From Pantoea eucrina (GTDB lineage: Bacteria > Pseudomonadota > Gammaproteobacteria > Enterobacterales > Enterobacteriaceae): a stretch of DNA of 64,000 nt. Below, piece by piece: positions 26,791 to 35,670 of this stretch. The stretch's first letter is position 1; each line of letters opens with the position of its first letter. The notes beneath the pieces are model-generated. The model made no database searches. It saw only the letters and a program-made list of their open reading frames with translations, and was not told the DNA's origin. The translations under genes and the position numbers were made by a program. Location: contig NZ_MAYN01000008.1 of the NCBI RefSeq assembly GCF_001691555.1, forward strand, positions 1,604,682 through 1,668,681. Direction: 5' to 3'.

Positions 26791-27411
26791 ATGAAGCTGT
26801 CTCCGGCTGTTACAGGCATTATTGCGCTGCTTGTCACAGCATCCTGCCCCGCTATTACGCTTAAACTCGATCCGCAGATTGATTTACTGGTGCTGGACGG
26901 GCGTAAAATTGCCGGCTCACTGCTGAAAGGCGCAGATAGCCTTGAGCTGGAGAAAGGGCAGCATCAGTTTCTGTTTCGCGTCGAAAAACCCTGTCCTGAC
27001 GCAACCCATTTTCAGTCGGTGCCGATGATTGTTACGTTCACCGCTGCAGCACACTCTGTGGCGATCCACCTGCCCTCACTGAATAGCCGGCGTGAACGCA
27101 GTACGTTTAACAAACTTCTGAACTTCAGGCTGGTTGATGAACGGGGCATGGAGATCGCCAGCCTTCGCGATCGTCTGCCGCAGAGCGGCGGCGGCGACAT
27201 GGCGCAGGCCATGATGGTTTATAACCGCGCAGCACAGATGGCATCAGTACCACGCTTTGCCTCTCCTGCAGCCACAGCTGTAAGCGAAAACCCCGATTTT
27301 GCCTGGCAGGATGCCAGCGATTTGCCCTCAATACAGCGCTGGTTTAAACGCTTTGACGCAGCAACCCGGCAGAAATTGCTCAGCTGGATGAAAACCCTGC
27401 GTACCAGCTAG
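26791..27411 (+). CDS. csgI: Curli secretion/assembly inhibitor-like protein CsgI (YccT, DUF2057)
   Basis: CsgI/YccT is a periplasmic protein reported to inhibit curli assembly in E. coli. The 206-residue protein has a signal peptide and the family segments IDLLVLDGRKIAGSLLKGADSLELEKG and QFLFRVEKP. The middle is more divergent from E. coli YccT than its neighbours are, so the assignment rests on the N-terminus, C-terminus and position. GGGAG precedes the ATG. In E. coli mgsA lies between this gene and helD; here only 39 bp separate them. Confidence 0.85.
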   Translation: MKLSPAVTGIIALLVTASCPAITLKLDPQIDLLVLDGRKIAGSLLKGADSLELEKGQHQFLFRVEKPCPDATHFQSVPMIVTFTAAAHSVAIHLPSLNSRRERSTFNKLLNFRLVDERGMEIASLRDRLPQSGGGDMAQAMMVYNRAAQMASVPRFASPAATAVSENPDFAWQDASDLPSIQRWFKRFDAATRQKLLSWMKTLRTS

Positions 27412-27450
27412 TGACTTGCCCAGTTTTCCGCTGATGCGCTGCTACCAGAC

Positions 27451-29505
27451 TCAGGCTTTACGCGCCACTGGTACACCCAGCTCACGCAGCTGATCGACAA
27501 AAGGTGACGGAGAGGCTTTATTAAACAGCAGCCACAGCTGCTCACGTGCCCGCGTCATAGCCACATAAGCGAGGCGCCGCTCTTCCGCATCAGGAAAATC
27601 CTCCACAGGGGGCAGCAGTCCCTGCTCCAGCACTGACTCGCGCGCCGGCGCCGGAAAGCCGTCAGCTCCCTGATGGAGCCCGGTCAGGATGACGTACTCT
27701 GCCTGCTGGCCTTTACTGGCGTGGATTGTCATAAACTCCAGCTGTAAGCCGGGCCAGCGCGTTTTTGCCCGGTCCAGCAGCGCCGGACGCAGATGATGGT
27801 AGCGTGCCAGCAGCAGGATCCTCTCCTCCGGTTGCGCAAATCCGCTGAGTTTATCCAGCAGCCCTTCCAGCTGATCGTCTGGCAGCAGCGTCACCGCTTT
27901 TTTACTTCCCTTGCTCAGACTGGTAAGCATTTTTTTTATCTGATGCGGATTTTGCTGAATAAACCGGTTAGCGATGTCACCAATACGGGCATTAAAGCGA
28001 TAAGTGGTATCCAGCACGCAGCTGTCGCCGCTGCCAAAATAGTGATGAAAAGCCGTCGTCAGATTGAGCTTAGCGCCGCTAAAGCGATAGATTGCCTGCC
28101 AGTCATCTCCTGCAGCAAACAGGCTGGTACGGGCATTCTGCGCACGCAGTGCCATCAACAGTGCAGCACGCTGTGGCGAGATATCCTGAAATTCATCAAC
28201 CAGGATATGTTTCCAGGGACTGATAAAGCGCCTTTTTTCCAGCACATCTGTTGCCTGCTGGATCAGACCGGTAAAATCAACGGCGCCCTCTGCTTTTAGC
28301 GCACTTTTCCACGCTTTCAGCAGCGGTGCCATTAATTTCACCTGCTTACTGAAGCTGTCGCGCCACGCTTCCGGAACGGCCGCGATCGTTTCCGCCTGCG
28401 TACCGCTCTGCATGCGCAGCAGGCTCAGCCACTGCTCGAGACGCGGTGCCAGTCGTTGTGCAATAGCGCTATCCTGCCAGAATGCGCCTTCCGGCAGCGT
28501 CCACGCCAGATCGTCCTCCAGCCACTGACGCCAGCCGCTGGCCTGGGTCTTTTTAGCCGCACACTGCTCGCGCCAGCTCTCCAGCAGCAGCTGGCGACGG
28601 GCTGCGCTGTCACTCTCCAGCTGGCTGATGACTGGCGGTTTGCGGCCTCCCTCGCGAATGATATGCAGCGCCAGCGCATGAAAGGTACGCGCCTGCATAT
28701 CCTGTACGTTGAGCCGCGCGGCTATGCGTTCATTTATCTCTTCCGCAGCTTCGCGGCCAAATGCCAGCAGCAAAATCTGGTCCGGATGAGCCAGCCGGCG
28801 CTGCAGCAGCCAGCCAGCACGTGCTACCAGCACAGAGGTTTTACCGCTGCCTGCCCCCGCCAGTACCAGCAACGTCTCTTCACCATTAACCACGGCCTCT
28901 GCCTGCGCCCCGTTAAGCGGCGTGCGCTCAACCGTAGCAAAAAAATCGGGGTTTTCCTGAATCACCCGCTCGCTCCAGCGGCGATTACGCTGGCGAATGG
29001 TTGCTTCACCCTTTTCCAGCCACTGCCGGCAGCGATGCCAGCGTTCACGACAGTTATCCAGCGTTTCCAGGCGCGCCAGCGGCAGCGGCAGCGCCGCGAT
29101 CGTCTCATCAACCCGGGCAAGGATAGCCGCCAGCTCACGTCGCTTCAGCCAGCGATCCTCTTCAGTCAGCTGCGAAATATGCTGCAGTAGCTCATCCAGT
29201 ACGCCTGCGCTGATATGACTCATTTCAGTGCTCCACTGCTGCCAGGTGTGCTGCAGGTGGTGATAAAAACGCTGCGTCTCCTGCCACTCCGTGCCGTGCA
29301 GCCGCACCACCTGATTTTCCGCCAGCAGGAACTCCAGCTCCCCCCATACCAGACCGCGTTTACAGCTGATATCCAGCAGCTGATTAAACGGAATAAGATA
29401 TTCATGGCGGTCACCGCTGACTTCAACTCCGGCGGTCAGCAAACGCACCCGATTATAAGGATGCTGCGCAAGACGTTTACCCATTGCTGTTGCTTTCAGT
29501 TCCAT
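27451..29505 (-). CDS. helD: DNA helicase IV
   Basis: HelD is a UvrD/Rep-like superfamily 1 3'-5' DNA helicase implicated in recombination. At 684 residues it equals E. coli HelD. An N-terminal helicase-IV-specific region precedes Walker A LAGAGSGKTSVL and Walker B LVDEFQDISPQR, and later motifs include TIHASKGQQAEYVIL and LAYVAMTRAREQLWLL. Gene order with csgI, yccF and yccS is conserved, except for the missing mgsA. Confidence 0.96.
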   Translation of the reverse strand: MELKATAMGKRLAQHPYNRVRLLTAGVEVSGDRHEYLIPFNQLLDISCKRGLVWGELEFLLAENQVVRLHGTEWQETQRFYHHLQHTWQQWSTEMSHISAGVLDELLQHISQLTEEDRWLKRRELAAILARVDETIAALPLPLARLETLDNCRERWHRCRQWLEKGEATIRQRNRRWSERVIQENPDFFATVERTPLNGAQAEAVVNGEETLLVLAGAGSGKTSVLVARAGWLLQRRLAHPDQILLLAFGREAAEEINERIAARLNVQDMQARTFHALALHIIREGGRKPPVISQLESDSAARRQLLLESWREQCAAKKTQASGWRQWLEDDLAWTLPEGAFWQDSAIAQRLAPRLEQWLSLLRMQSGTQAETIAAVPEAWRDSFSKQVKLMAPLLKAWKSALKAEGAVDFTGLIQQATDVLEKRRFISPWKHILVDEFQDISPQRAALLMALRAQNARTSLFAAGDDWQAIYRFSGAKLNLTTAFHHYFGSGDSCVLDTTYRFNARIGDIANRFIQQNPHQIKKMLTSLSKGSKKAVTLLPDDQLEGLLDKLSGFAQPEERILLLARYHHLRPALLDRAKTRWPGLQLEFMTIHASKGQQAEYVILTGLHQGADGFPAPARESVLEQGLLPPVEDFPDAEERRLAYVAMTRAREQLWLLFNKASPSPFVDQLRELGVPVARKA

Positions 29506-29628
29506 GTCCGCATCATCAGGTGAAATTCAGTTATTGCGCAGTTTACCTGTCAGACTCTTGGCGCTCCAGCCTTAAAACAGGCTAAACTTGGCGGCACATA
29601 TTGCGGATTGCAAAAGGAAAATCGCGTT

Positions 29629-30072
29629 ATGCGCACCGTACTTAATATTCTGAATTTTATCCTGGGCGGCTTTCTCACCACGCTTGGCTGGCTCTTTGCC
29701 ACGCTGGTCAGCATTGTGCTGATTTTTACGCTACCGCTGACGCGTTCCTGCTGGGAAATCACAAAACTCTCGCTGGTCCCGTTCGGCAATGAAGCGGTTC
29801 ACGTTGATGTGCTGCGTCCTGACAGCAAAAGCGCGATTCTTAACGCAGGCGGTACATTCCTGAATATCTTCTGGCTGATTTTCTTTGGCTGGTGGCTCTG
29901 CGTAATGCATATCTCCACCGGGATTGTGCAGTGTCTGAGCATTATCGGTATTCCCACCGGGCTGGCGCATTTTAAGCTGGCTGCGATTTCACTCTGGCCG
30001 GTTGGCCGCAGGGTGGTCAGCGTTGAAGAGGCACAGGCGGCGCGGGACGCTAACGCGCGTCGCCGCTACTGA
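29629..30072 (+). CDS. yccF: Inner-membrane protein YccF
   Basis: The 147-residue protein has the YccF-family repeat in two halves with hydrophobic segments (ILGGFLTTLGWLFATLVSIVL and FLNIFWLIFFGWWLCVMHI). Function is unknown. ATG 29629 gives MRTVLNILNFILGG, the family start; an upstream TTG frame extension is rejected. yccS starts 11 bp after its stop, so they form an operon. Confidence 0.92.
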   Translation: MRTVLNILNFILGGFLTTLGWLFATLVSIVLIFTLPLTRSCWEITKLSLVPFGNEAVHVDVLRPDSKSAILNAGGTFLNIFWLIFFGWWLCVMHISTGIVQCLSIIGIPTGLAHFKLAAISLWPVGRRVVSVEEAQAARDANARRRY

Positions 30073-30083
30073 GGATCCGGTTT

Positions 30084-32219
30084 ATGTCCGACGCTATGCC
30101 CGCCTGGCGCCGCTATCTGTTTAACAGCAGCCTGCGCTATCTGCTGCGTATTTTTCTGGCGCTGTCGGGCTGTGCCGCCTTTCCCTGGTGGCTGCAGCAG
30201 GTAGAGTGGACCATTCCGCTTACGCTGGGGGTGGTCGCTGCCGCGCTGGCCGATCTTGACGATCGCTGGACAGGTCGCCTGCGCAATCTGATCATTACCC
30301 TGTGCTGCTTCTGTATAGCGTCGGTCTCCGTAGAGCTGCTTTTCCCCCTTCCGTGGGCATTCGCTGCCGGTCTGGCGCTCTCAAGCTGGGGATTTATCCT
30401 GCTTGGCGCACTCGGCCAGCGTTACGCTACCATTGCATTTGGTGCCCTGCTGATTGCCGTCTACACCATGCTGGGTATTGGTCTCTTTTCACAGTGGTGG
30501 ATGCAGCCTGCTCTGCTGCTAACAGGCGCGCTCTGGTACAACCTGCTGACCTTTATCGGTCACCTGATGTTCCCGGTTCGGCCGGTTCAGGAACAGCTTG
30601 CTGCCAGCTTTTCCCAGCTGGCGCGTTATCTGGAAGCGAAAGCGAACCTGTTTGATCCGGACGGCGGTGAGCAGGATGATGCCGCTCTGATTGACACCGC
30701 AATGGCTAACAGCCAGTTAGTCGCGCAGCTTAATCAGACGAAAAATACGATTCAAAGCCGGCTGCGTGGCGATCGGGGCTCACGCAGCACACGGCGCAGT
30801 CTGCATTACTATTTTGTGGCGCAGGATATTCATGAACGCGCCAGCTCTTCGCACATACAGTATCATCAGCTGCGTAATAACTGGCGTTACAACGAAATCC
30901 TGTTCCGTTTTCAGCGCCTGCTTAATATGCAGGCGCAGGCGTGTCGCCAGCTGGCCGAAACGATCGTACTGCGCCAGCGCTGGCACCACAGCAGCCATTT
31001 TGAGCGTGCTTTTGCGCGCCTTGAAACAGCTCTTGAGCGACTGCAGCAAAGCGATCCGGATGCCGGGCATACCGCCCCGCTCTACTGGCTACTGCGTAAT
31101 CTGCGTGCCATTGATGCACAGCTTGCTTCGGTGGCTTCAGAACAGCAGCTGTTTGAGACGCCGCTGCAGAGTGAGCACCATCTTTCACGTGATACGCTGC
31201 GTGGCTGGCCCGACATACGTCTGCGTCTGAGCCGTCACCTTACACCCGCGTCTCCGCTGTTTCGCCATGCTATCCGTATGTCGCTGGTGCTCTGTATTGG
31301 CTATGCCTTTATCCAGATTACCGGATTGCAGCGTGGTTACTGGATCCTGCTCACCAGCCTGTTTGTCTGTCAGCCTAACTATAATGCCACGCGTCGCCGG
31401 CTGGCGCTGCGTATCGGCGGGACGCTGGCAGGCGTGGCTATCGGGCTGCCGGTGCTCTGGCTGGTTCCTTCTGTAGAGGGGCAGCTGCTGCTGATTGTCC
31501 TCAGCGGCGTCCTGTTTTTTGCTTTCCGTCAGATTCAGTATGCGCAGGCCACGCTGTTTATTACCCTGCTGGTACTGCTGTGCTTTAATTTGCTGGGCGA
31601 AGGCTTTGACGTTGCCCTGCCGCGTATTGTTGATACGCTGCTGGGGTGCGGACTCGCCTGGCTGGCGGTGGCATTTGTCTGGCCTGACTGGCGCTTTCGC
31701 AAGCTCACCACGATAGCCGACCGCGCGCTGCATGCTAACTGCCGCTATCTGGATGCCATTATGGAACAATATCATCAGGGCAAAGATAACCGGCTGGCTT
31801 ACCGGGTAGCTCGCCGGGATGCGCATAACGCTGATGCCGAACTCGCGTCTGTGGTATCGAACATAAATAGTGAGCGCCGGGCAGAGCAGCCGCTGCGGGA
31901 TCACGCCTTCAGGCTGCTTTGTCTTAATCACTCGTTTCTGAGCTATATCTCAGCACTGGGTGCACATCGCACACGTTTATCGCCGGGAAACCTGCTTACG
32001 CTGCTTGATGATGCCGTCTGTTTTGTTGAGGATGTTTTGCAGATTGAATGTGTGTCGGATGACCAGGTCACCGTGATGCAGCATACGCTTCAGCAACGCA
32101 TCGGCGCGCTGAAAACCAGCACTGAAGCCCAGGCGCCTTTGATTTTGCAACAGCTCGATTTACTGATAACGCTGCTGCCTGAGATTGCGCGCCTGCGCCG
32201 TGCCCTGGCGCAGGCCTGA
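30084..32219 (+). CDS. yccS: FUSC-family inner-membrane protein YccS
   Basis: YccS belongs to the YccS/YhfK group of the FUSC/aromatic-acid-exporter superfamily. The 711-residue protein has two hydrophobic blocks (about residues 15-150 and 390-530), each followed by a cytoplasmic helical region, and the conserved GYWILLTSLFVCQPNYNATRRRL stretch in the second block. Export substrate is unknown. It is co-transcribed with yccF and convergent with sxy. Confidence 0.93.
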   Translation: MSDAMPAWRRYLFNSSLRYLLRIFLALSGCAAFPWWLQQVEWTIPLTLGVVAAALADLDDRWTGRLRNLIITLCCFCIASVSVELLFPLPWAFAAGLALSSWGFILLGALGQRYATIAFGALLIAVYTMLGIGLFSQWWMQPALLLTGALWYNLLTFIGHLMFPVRPVQEQLAASFSQLARYLEAKANLFDPDGGEQDDAALIDTAMANSQLVAQLNQTKNTIQSRLRGDRGSRSTRRSLHYYFVAQDIHERASSSHIQYHQLRNNWRYNEILFRFQRLLNMQAQACRQLAETIVLRQRWHHSSHFERAFARLETALERLQQSDPDAGHTAPLYWLLRNLRAIDAQLASVASEQQLFETPLQSEHHLSRDTLRGWPDIRLRLSRHLTPASPLFRHAIRMSLVLCIGYAFIQITGLQRGYWILLTSLFVCQPNYNATRRRLALRIGGTLAGVAIGLPVLWLVPSVEGQLLLIVLSGVLFFAFRQIQYAQATLFITLLVLLCFNLLGEGFDVALPRIVDTLLGCGLAWLAVAFVWPDWRFRKLTTIADRALHANCRYLDAIMEQYHQGKDNRLAYRVARRDAHNADAELASVVSNINSERRAEQPLRDHAFRLLCLNHSFLSYISALGAHRTRLSPGNLLTLLDDAVCFVEDVLQIECVSDDQVTVMQHTLQQRIGALKTSTEAQAPLILQQLDLLITLLPEIARLRRALAQA

Positions 32220-32242
32220 AACAACAGCCATGGCTTACCGGT

Positions 32243-32845
32243 TTATCGGCGTAGCCGCTCCTGATACCAGCTGCTCAGTGCCTCTTTTACCTCTGCCGGG
32301 AGCGCCGCCTGATGATGACCCGAGATCGCCCCTTCAAGCGCCAGCAGCGTTTTTAAACCGACATGTTTATTTACGCTGCGCAGCTTAAGCCAGCTTTGTC
32401 GCGATCCCATCTCCTGCAGCGATTGTACTGAGCTGATCCCCGCTTTATGCAGCATCAGTTCCATGCGCAAACTGAGATTAGGCAGATCTTTGAGCCGCAG
32501 CGAGACATTTTTCGCCGCGGCTTCAGCCTGTGCCGCCTGCAGAGAGCTGGCCGACAAACGGATGAGTTGCCCCCTGTCCTGCCAGAGCTGCTGATCAACT
32601 TTGAAGTAACTCAGGGTGACAGGAATGCCACGCTTGCGGTAAACCAGCGGCTCCAGCGGGCGCTGAACCGCATACAGCCGCAGCGCCTCGCTGGCGCGCA
32701 GATAGAGCGTATCATCATCAATATAGGCAAATACCACTCGCTCAATGGCCAGTGCGTAGCCACCAAATTGCGTACGCGACTCTATGTCACCCAGAATCGA
32801 CAGGGCGTCAATTGATTGTTCTACAACCTCATTTCTTCGCTTCAT
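32243..32845 (-). CDS. tfoX: Competence regulator Sxy/TfoX
   Basis: Sxy (TfoX, YccR) works with CRP to activate competence (CRP-S) promoters in gammaproteobacteria. The 200-residue protein has a TfoX N-terminal domain (ILGDIESRTQFGGYALAI...TLYLRASE) and a C-terminal domain with LKDLPNLSLRMELMLHKAGI and LALEGAISGHHQAALP. ATG 32845, the second of two in a row, is about 6 bp from AGGG; 32863 is also in frame. It is divergent from sulA, the E. coli arrangement. Confidence 0.93.
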   Translation of the reverse strand: MKRRNEVVEQSIDALSILGDIESRTQFGGYALAIERVVFAYIDDDTLYLRASEALRLYAVQRPLEPLVYRKRGIPVTLSYFKVDQQLWQDRGQLIRLSASSLQAAQAEAAAKNVSLRLKDLPNLSLRMELMLHKAGISSVQSLQEMGSRQSWLKLRSVNKHVGLKTLLALEGAISGHHQAALPAEVKEALSSWYQERLRR

Positions 32846-33003
32846 CATGTCCCTTTTCCTCATTCCTTGTGCAGGGTATTTCCTATAAAACAGTGACTAT
32901 TCATTTAGTTAGAAGATAAAAAAAACAATTTACTGATTCAATGAATAAAACTGTTTTAGCGCTATCTTCTGCCAGTTTTGAGAGACATTTTCAGAAAATG
33001 CAG

Positions 33004-33044
33004 TTGATCTCTGTTAATTTAAACAGTACTGTACATTCATCCAG
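33004..33044 (+). promoter_or_regulatory. sulA promoter with LexA box
   Basis: TTGATC (33004-33009) and TACTGT (33027-33032) are spaced by 17 bp. The LexA box CTGT-N8-CCAG at 33029-33044 overlaps the -10; it differs from CTGT-N8-ACAG in one base and closely resembles the E. coli sulA box. The ATG is 23 bp further on. Confidence 0.88.
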
Positions 33045-33066
33045 TTCACTACTGAGCGAGTATATT

Positions 33067-33558
33067 ATGCGCACGCATTTCTCTGGCCCTGTTGATCGTT
33101 CCTCCTGGTTAGCGCCTTCCACTGCAGTTCAGCCGTCAATGGGCGGCATAACGGAATTACGCTACAGTGAGCATCCTGGCATGATGCAATTGCTTCTGCT
33201 TCCGGTGCTTAAACAGCTGAGTGAACAGTCACGCTGGCAGCTCTGGCTGACGCCAGCGCACAAAGTCAGCCGTCGCTGGATCCAGCAGTCTGGTCTGCCG
33301 CTTGAGAAAAGTATGCATATTACTGAATCAGATCGGCTCAGTACGGTTGAAAATATGGTGAAAGCCCTGCGAACCGGAAATTACAGCGTGGTGCTGGCCT
33401 GGATACCTTATGAGCTGCACGAAAATGAACGTCAGATGCTTCAGCAGGCAGCTGAAGAAGGTGAGGCATTGGGTCTGATTATGCGACCGGAAGAAGCCAA
33501 TCTTATTTCTGCCAGACAACCCAGAAGCACAAAAATTCCCTCAGATTTGTTTCATTAA
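33067..33558 (+). CDS. sulA: SOS-induced cell-division inhibitor SulA
   Basis: SulA binds FtsZ and blocks division during DNA damage; Lon degrades it afterwards. The 163-residue protein matches the family core (MMQLLLLPVLKQLSEQSRWQLWLTPAHK and MVKALRTGNYSVVLAWIP) and ends with the conserved H at the Lon-recognised tail. ATG 33067 lies just downstream of the LexA box; an in-frame ATG at 32941 lies upstream of the promoter and cannot be used. ompA follows in the same direction, as in E. coli. Confidence 0.95.
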   Translation: MRTHFSGPVDRSSWLAPSTAVQPSMGGITELRYSEHPGMMQLLLLPVLKQLSEQSRWQLWLTPAHKVSRRWIQQSGLPLEKSMHITESDRLSTVENMVKALRTGNYSVVLAWIPYELHENERQMLQQAAEEGEALGLIMRPEEANLISARQPRSTKIPSDLFH

Positions 33559-33907
33559 GTAAAAAGTGGGATTTATCTCAGCTTTTTTTTCCGGCCAGTT
33601 GCCGCTAAGCTACTGATAATGTTCCTGCCAGTCAGGACAAGGGCTTAGCTGCAATTCTCTGTTTACAGAACGAAAATTTTGCCCCGTCAATTGTTAAAAT
33701 GTGTGTATTTACACCTGTTTTTTTACCTGCTCGCCTCACATCATACTTGTAAGTTTTCAATCTCGTTGTAGACTTTAGCTCGCCAGGGTGCTCAATAACC
33801 TCCGTTTTTTCGGTAGAGTCATAAGCGAGCGTTCAGACCCGGCGAAGGATTACAACCAAGAGCAACCTTTTTGCTCATTGCCTATTTGGATGATAACGAG
33901 GCGCAAA
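33559..33907 (+). promoter_or_regulatory. ompA promoter and long 5' untranslated leader
   Basis: This 349-bp stretch has no gene. TTGTAA (33747-33752) and TAGACT (33769-33774) with a 16-bp spacer are the best ompA promoter. That gives a leader of about 125 nt, like the long mRNA-stabilising ompA leader of E. coli. The 5' part contains GCTCGC (33778-33783), which can pair with a later GCGAGC. The end, GGATGATAACGAGGCGCAAA, is the same as I recall for E. coli ompA. Confidence 0.7.
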
Positions 33908-34981
33908 ATGAAAAAGACAGCTATCGCAATTGCAGTGGCACTGGCTGGCTTCGCTACCGTAGCGCAGGCCGCTCCTAAAGATGACACCTGGTACACCGGT
34001 GCTAAACTGGGCTGGTCTCAGTATCACGATACTGGTTACTACGGTAACGGTTACGCGAACAACGACGGTCCAACTCACGAATCTCAGCTGGGCGCAGGTG
34101 CCTTCCTGGGTTACCAGGCGAACCCATACCTGGGCTTCGAGCTGGGCTATGACTGGCTGGGCCGTATGCCTAACAAAGGCGACAACATCAACGGCGCATT
34201 CAAAGCACAGGGCGTTCAGCTGGCTGCTAAACTGAGCTACCCAATTGCTGATGATCTGGACGTGTACACCCGTCTGGGCGGCATGGTATGGCGTGCAGAT
34301 TCTACCCAGAACAACACCCTGACCGGCGAACGCCGCAGCGACCATGACACCGGCGTTTCTCCGCTGGCTGCAGTGGGTGTTGAATATGCAGTGACCAAAA
34401 ACTGGGCAACCCGTCTGGATTACCAGTGGGTTAACAACATCGGTGATGCAGGTACCGTTGGCGCGCGTCCAGACAACGGCATGCTGAGCGTAGGCGTTGC
34501 ATACCGCTTCGGTCAGGATGAAGCTGCTGCACCAATCGCTGCACCAGCTCCGGCACCGGCTCCGGTTGTTGAAACCAAGCGTTTCACCCTGAAGTCTGAC
34601 GTGCTGTTCACCTTCAACAAATCTACCCTGAAGCCAGAAGGCCAGCAGGCTCTGGATCAGCTGTACAGCCAGCTGAGCTCAATGGATCCAAAAGATGGTT
34701 CTGTTGTGGTTCTGGGCTTTACCGACCGCATCGGTTCAGACCAGTACAACCAGAAACTGTCTGAGAAACGTGCTCAGTCTGTTGTCGACTACCTGGTATC
34801 TAAAGGTATCCCGGCTAACAAAATCTCTGCACGTGGCATGGGCGAATCTAACCCGGTTACTGGTAACACCTGTGACAGCGTGAAAGGCCGTAATGCCCTG
34901 ATCGACTGCCTGGGTCCAGACCGTCGCGTTGAGATCGACGTGAAAGGCATCAAAGACGTTGTAACTCAGCCACAGGCTTAA
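33908..34981 (+). CDS. ompA: Outer-membrane protein OmpA
   Basis: OmpA is an abundant outer-membrane protein that ties the outer membrane to peptidoglycan. The 357-residue precursor has a 21-residue signal peptide ([21 protein letters not shown]) and an 8-strand barrel ending at [10 protein letters not shown]. An Ala-Pro hinge follows, then an OmpA-like peptidoglycan domain with [24 protein letters not shown] and DRRVEID. ATG 33908 is fixed by the signal peptide; in-frame ATGs upstream lie in the leader. Codon choice is strongly biased to preferred codons, as expected for high expression. Confidence 0.98.
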   Translation: MKKTAIAIAVALAGFATVAQAAPKDDTWYTGAKLGWSQYHDTGYYGNGYANNDGPTHESQLGAGAFLGYQANPYLGFELGYDWLGRMPNKGDNINGAFKAQGVQLAAKLSYPIADDLDVYTRLGGMVWRADSTQNNTLTGERRSDHDTGVSPLAAVGVEYAVTKNWATRLDYQWVNNIGDAGTVGARPDNGMLSVGVAYRFGQDEAAAPIAAPAPAPAPVVETKRFTLKSDVLFTFNKSTLKPEGQQALDQLYSQLSSMDPKDGSVVVLGFTDRIGSDQYNQKLSEKRAQSVVDYLVSKGIPANKISARGMGESNPVTGNTCDSVKGRNALIDCLGPDRRVEIDVKGIKDVVTQPQA

Positions 34982-34997
34982 GTTATCGCGTAAAAAA

Positions 34998-35022
34998 AAC
35001 CCCGCTCCGGCGGGGTTTTTTG
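34998..35022. terminator. Terminator between ompA and matP
   Basis: AACCCCGC-TCCG-GCGGGGTT is followed by TTTTT on the plus strand and preceded by an A-run, so it can also serve matP from the other side. Confidence 0.93.
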
Positions 35023-35036
35023 TTTCTGCTGTTCGC

Positions 35037-35501
35037 TTACTTTTTGTTCTCTTCGCTGCCTAAAATGGCCTGCAGATCCTGTTTTAACGTAGACATCTGA
35101 CTGGCATACTTTTCTTTCCGCTCGGCATCTTCAATCAGCTGCACAATGGTTTCCGAAAGCGTGCAGTGGCGGCGCTGCGCCAGACCCGCCAGCCGCTGCC
35201 ACACCAGATACTCTAAATCGATCGATTTTTTACGCGTATGCTGGTGTTCAGCATTAAAGTGACGTTTGCGACGGGCACGTATGGTTTGCTTCAGGCGGTT
35301 TTCCAGACCGGGATGAATATGCTGCGCAATCCACTGGTTAACCTCAACGGGCGTGTTTTCCAGCGCAAGCAGCGCGTCCACCGCAGCCTGTGCCGCGCTG
35401 AGCTCCAGATAGCGGGTGATAAGCTCCCCCTCCCGATGTTTTTTCACCAGGTATTTCCATTTCCATCCACTTTCCAGGTTTTCAAGTTGCTGGTATTTCA
35501 T
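35037..35501 (-). CDS. matP: Macrodomain Ter protein MatP
   Basis: MatP binds matS sites and organises the terminus macrodomain, linking it to the divisome through ZapB. The 154-residue protein matches E. coli MatP (150): [26 protein letters not shown], then [23 protein letters not shown] and a ribbon-helix-helix and coiled-coil C-terminus. ATG 35501 gives the family start; the in-frame extension to 35639 is rejected. It is divergent from ycbZ. Confidence 0.96.
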   Translation of the reverse strand: MKYQQLENLESGWKWKYLVKKHREGELITRYLELSAAQAAVDALLALENTPVEVNQWIAQHIHPGLENRLKQTIRARRKRHFNAEHQHTRKKSIDLEYLVWQRLAGLAQRRHCTLSETIVQLIEDAERKEKYASQMSTLKQDLQAILGSEENKK

Positions 35502-35670
35502 CGGAATCCCACCGTGACCACGTAACAACTTAAGAATAACAGCTTTTTTGCGCGATGCAGCAACGAAAAACATGTTGTTCCTGTCACACTCACTACCGGA
35601 ACTCGCCGTGATAAACCCGGTTGTATCCTGTATAATCACGCTTTTCCTAAATCAGACTAATGCGAATATT

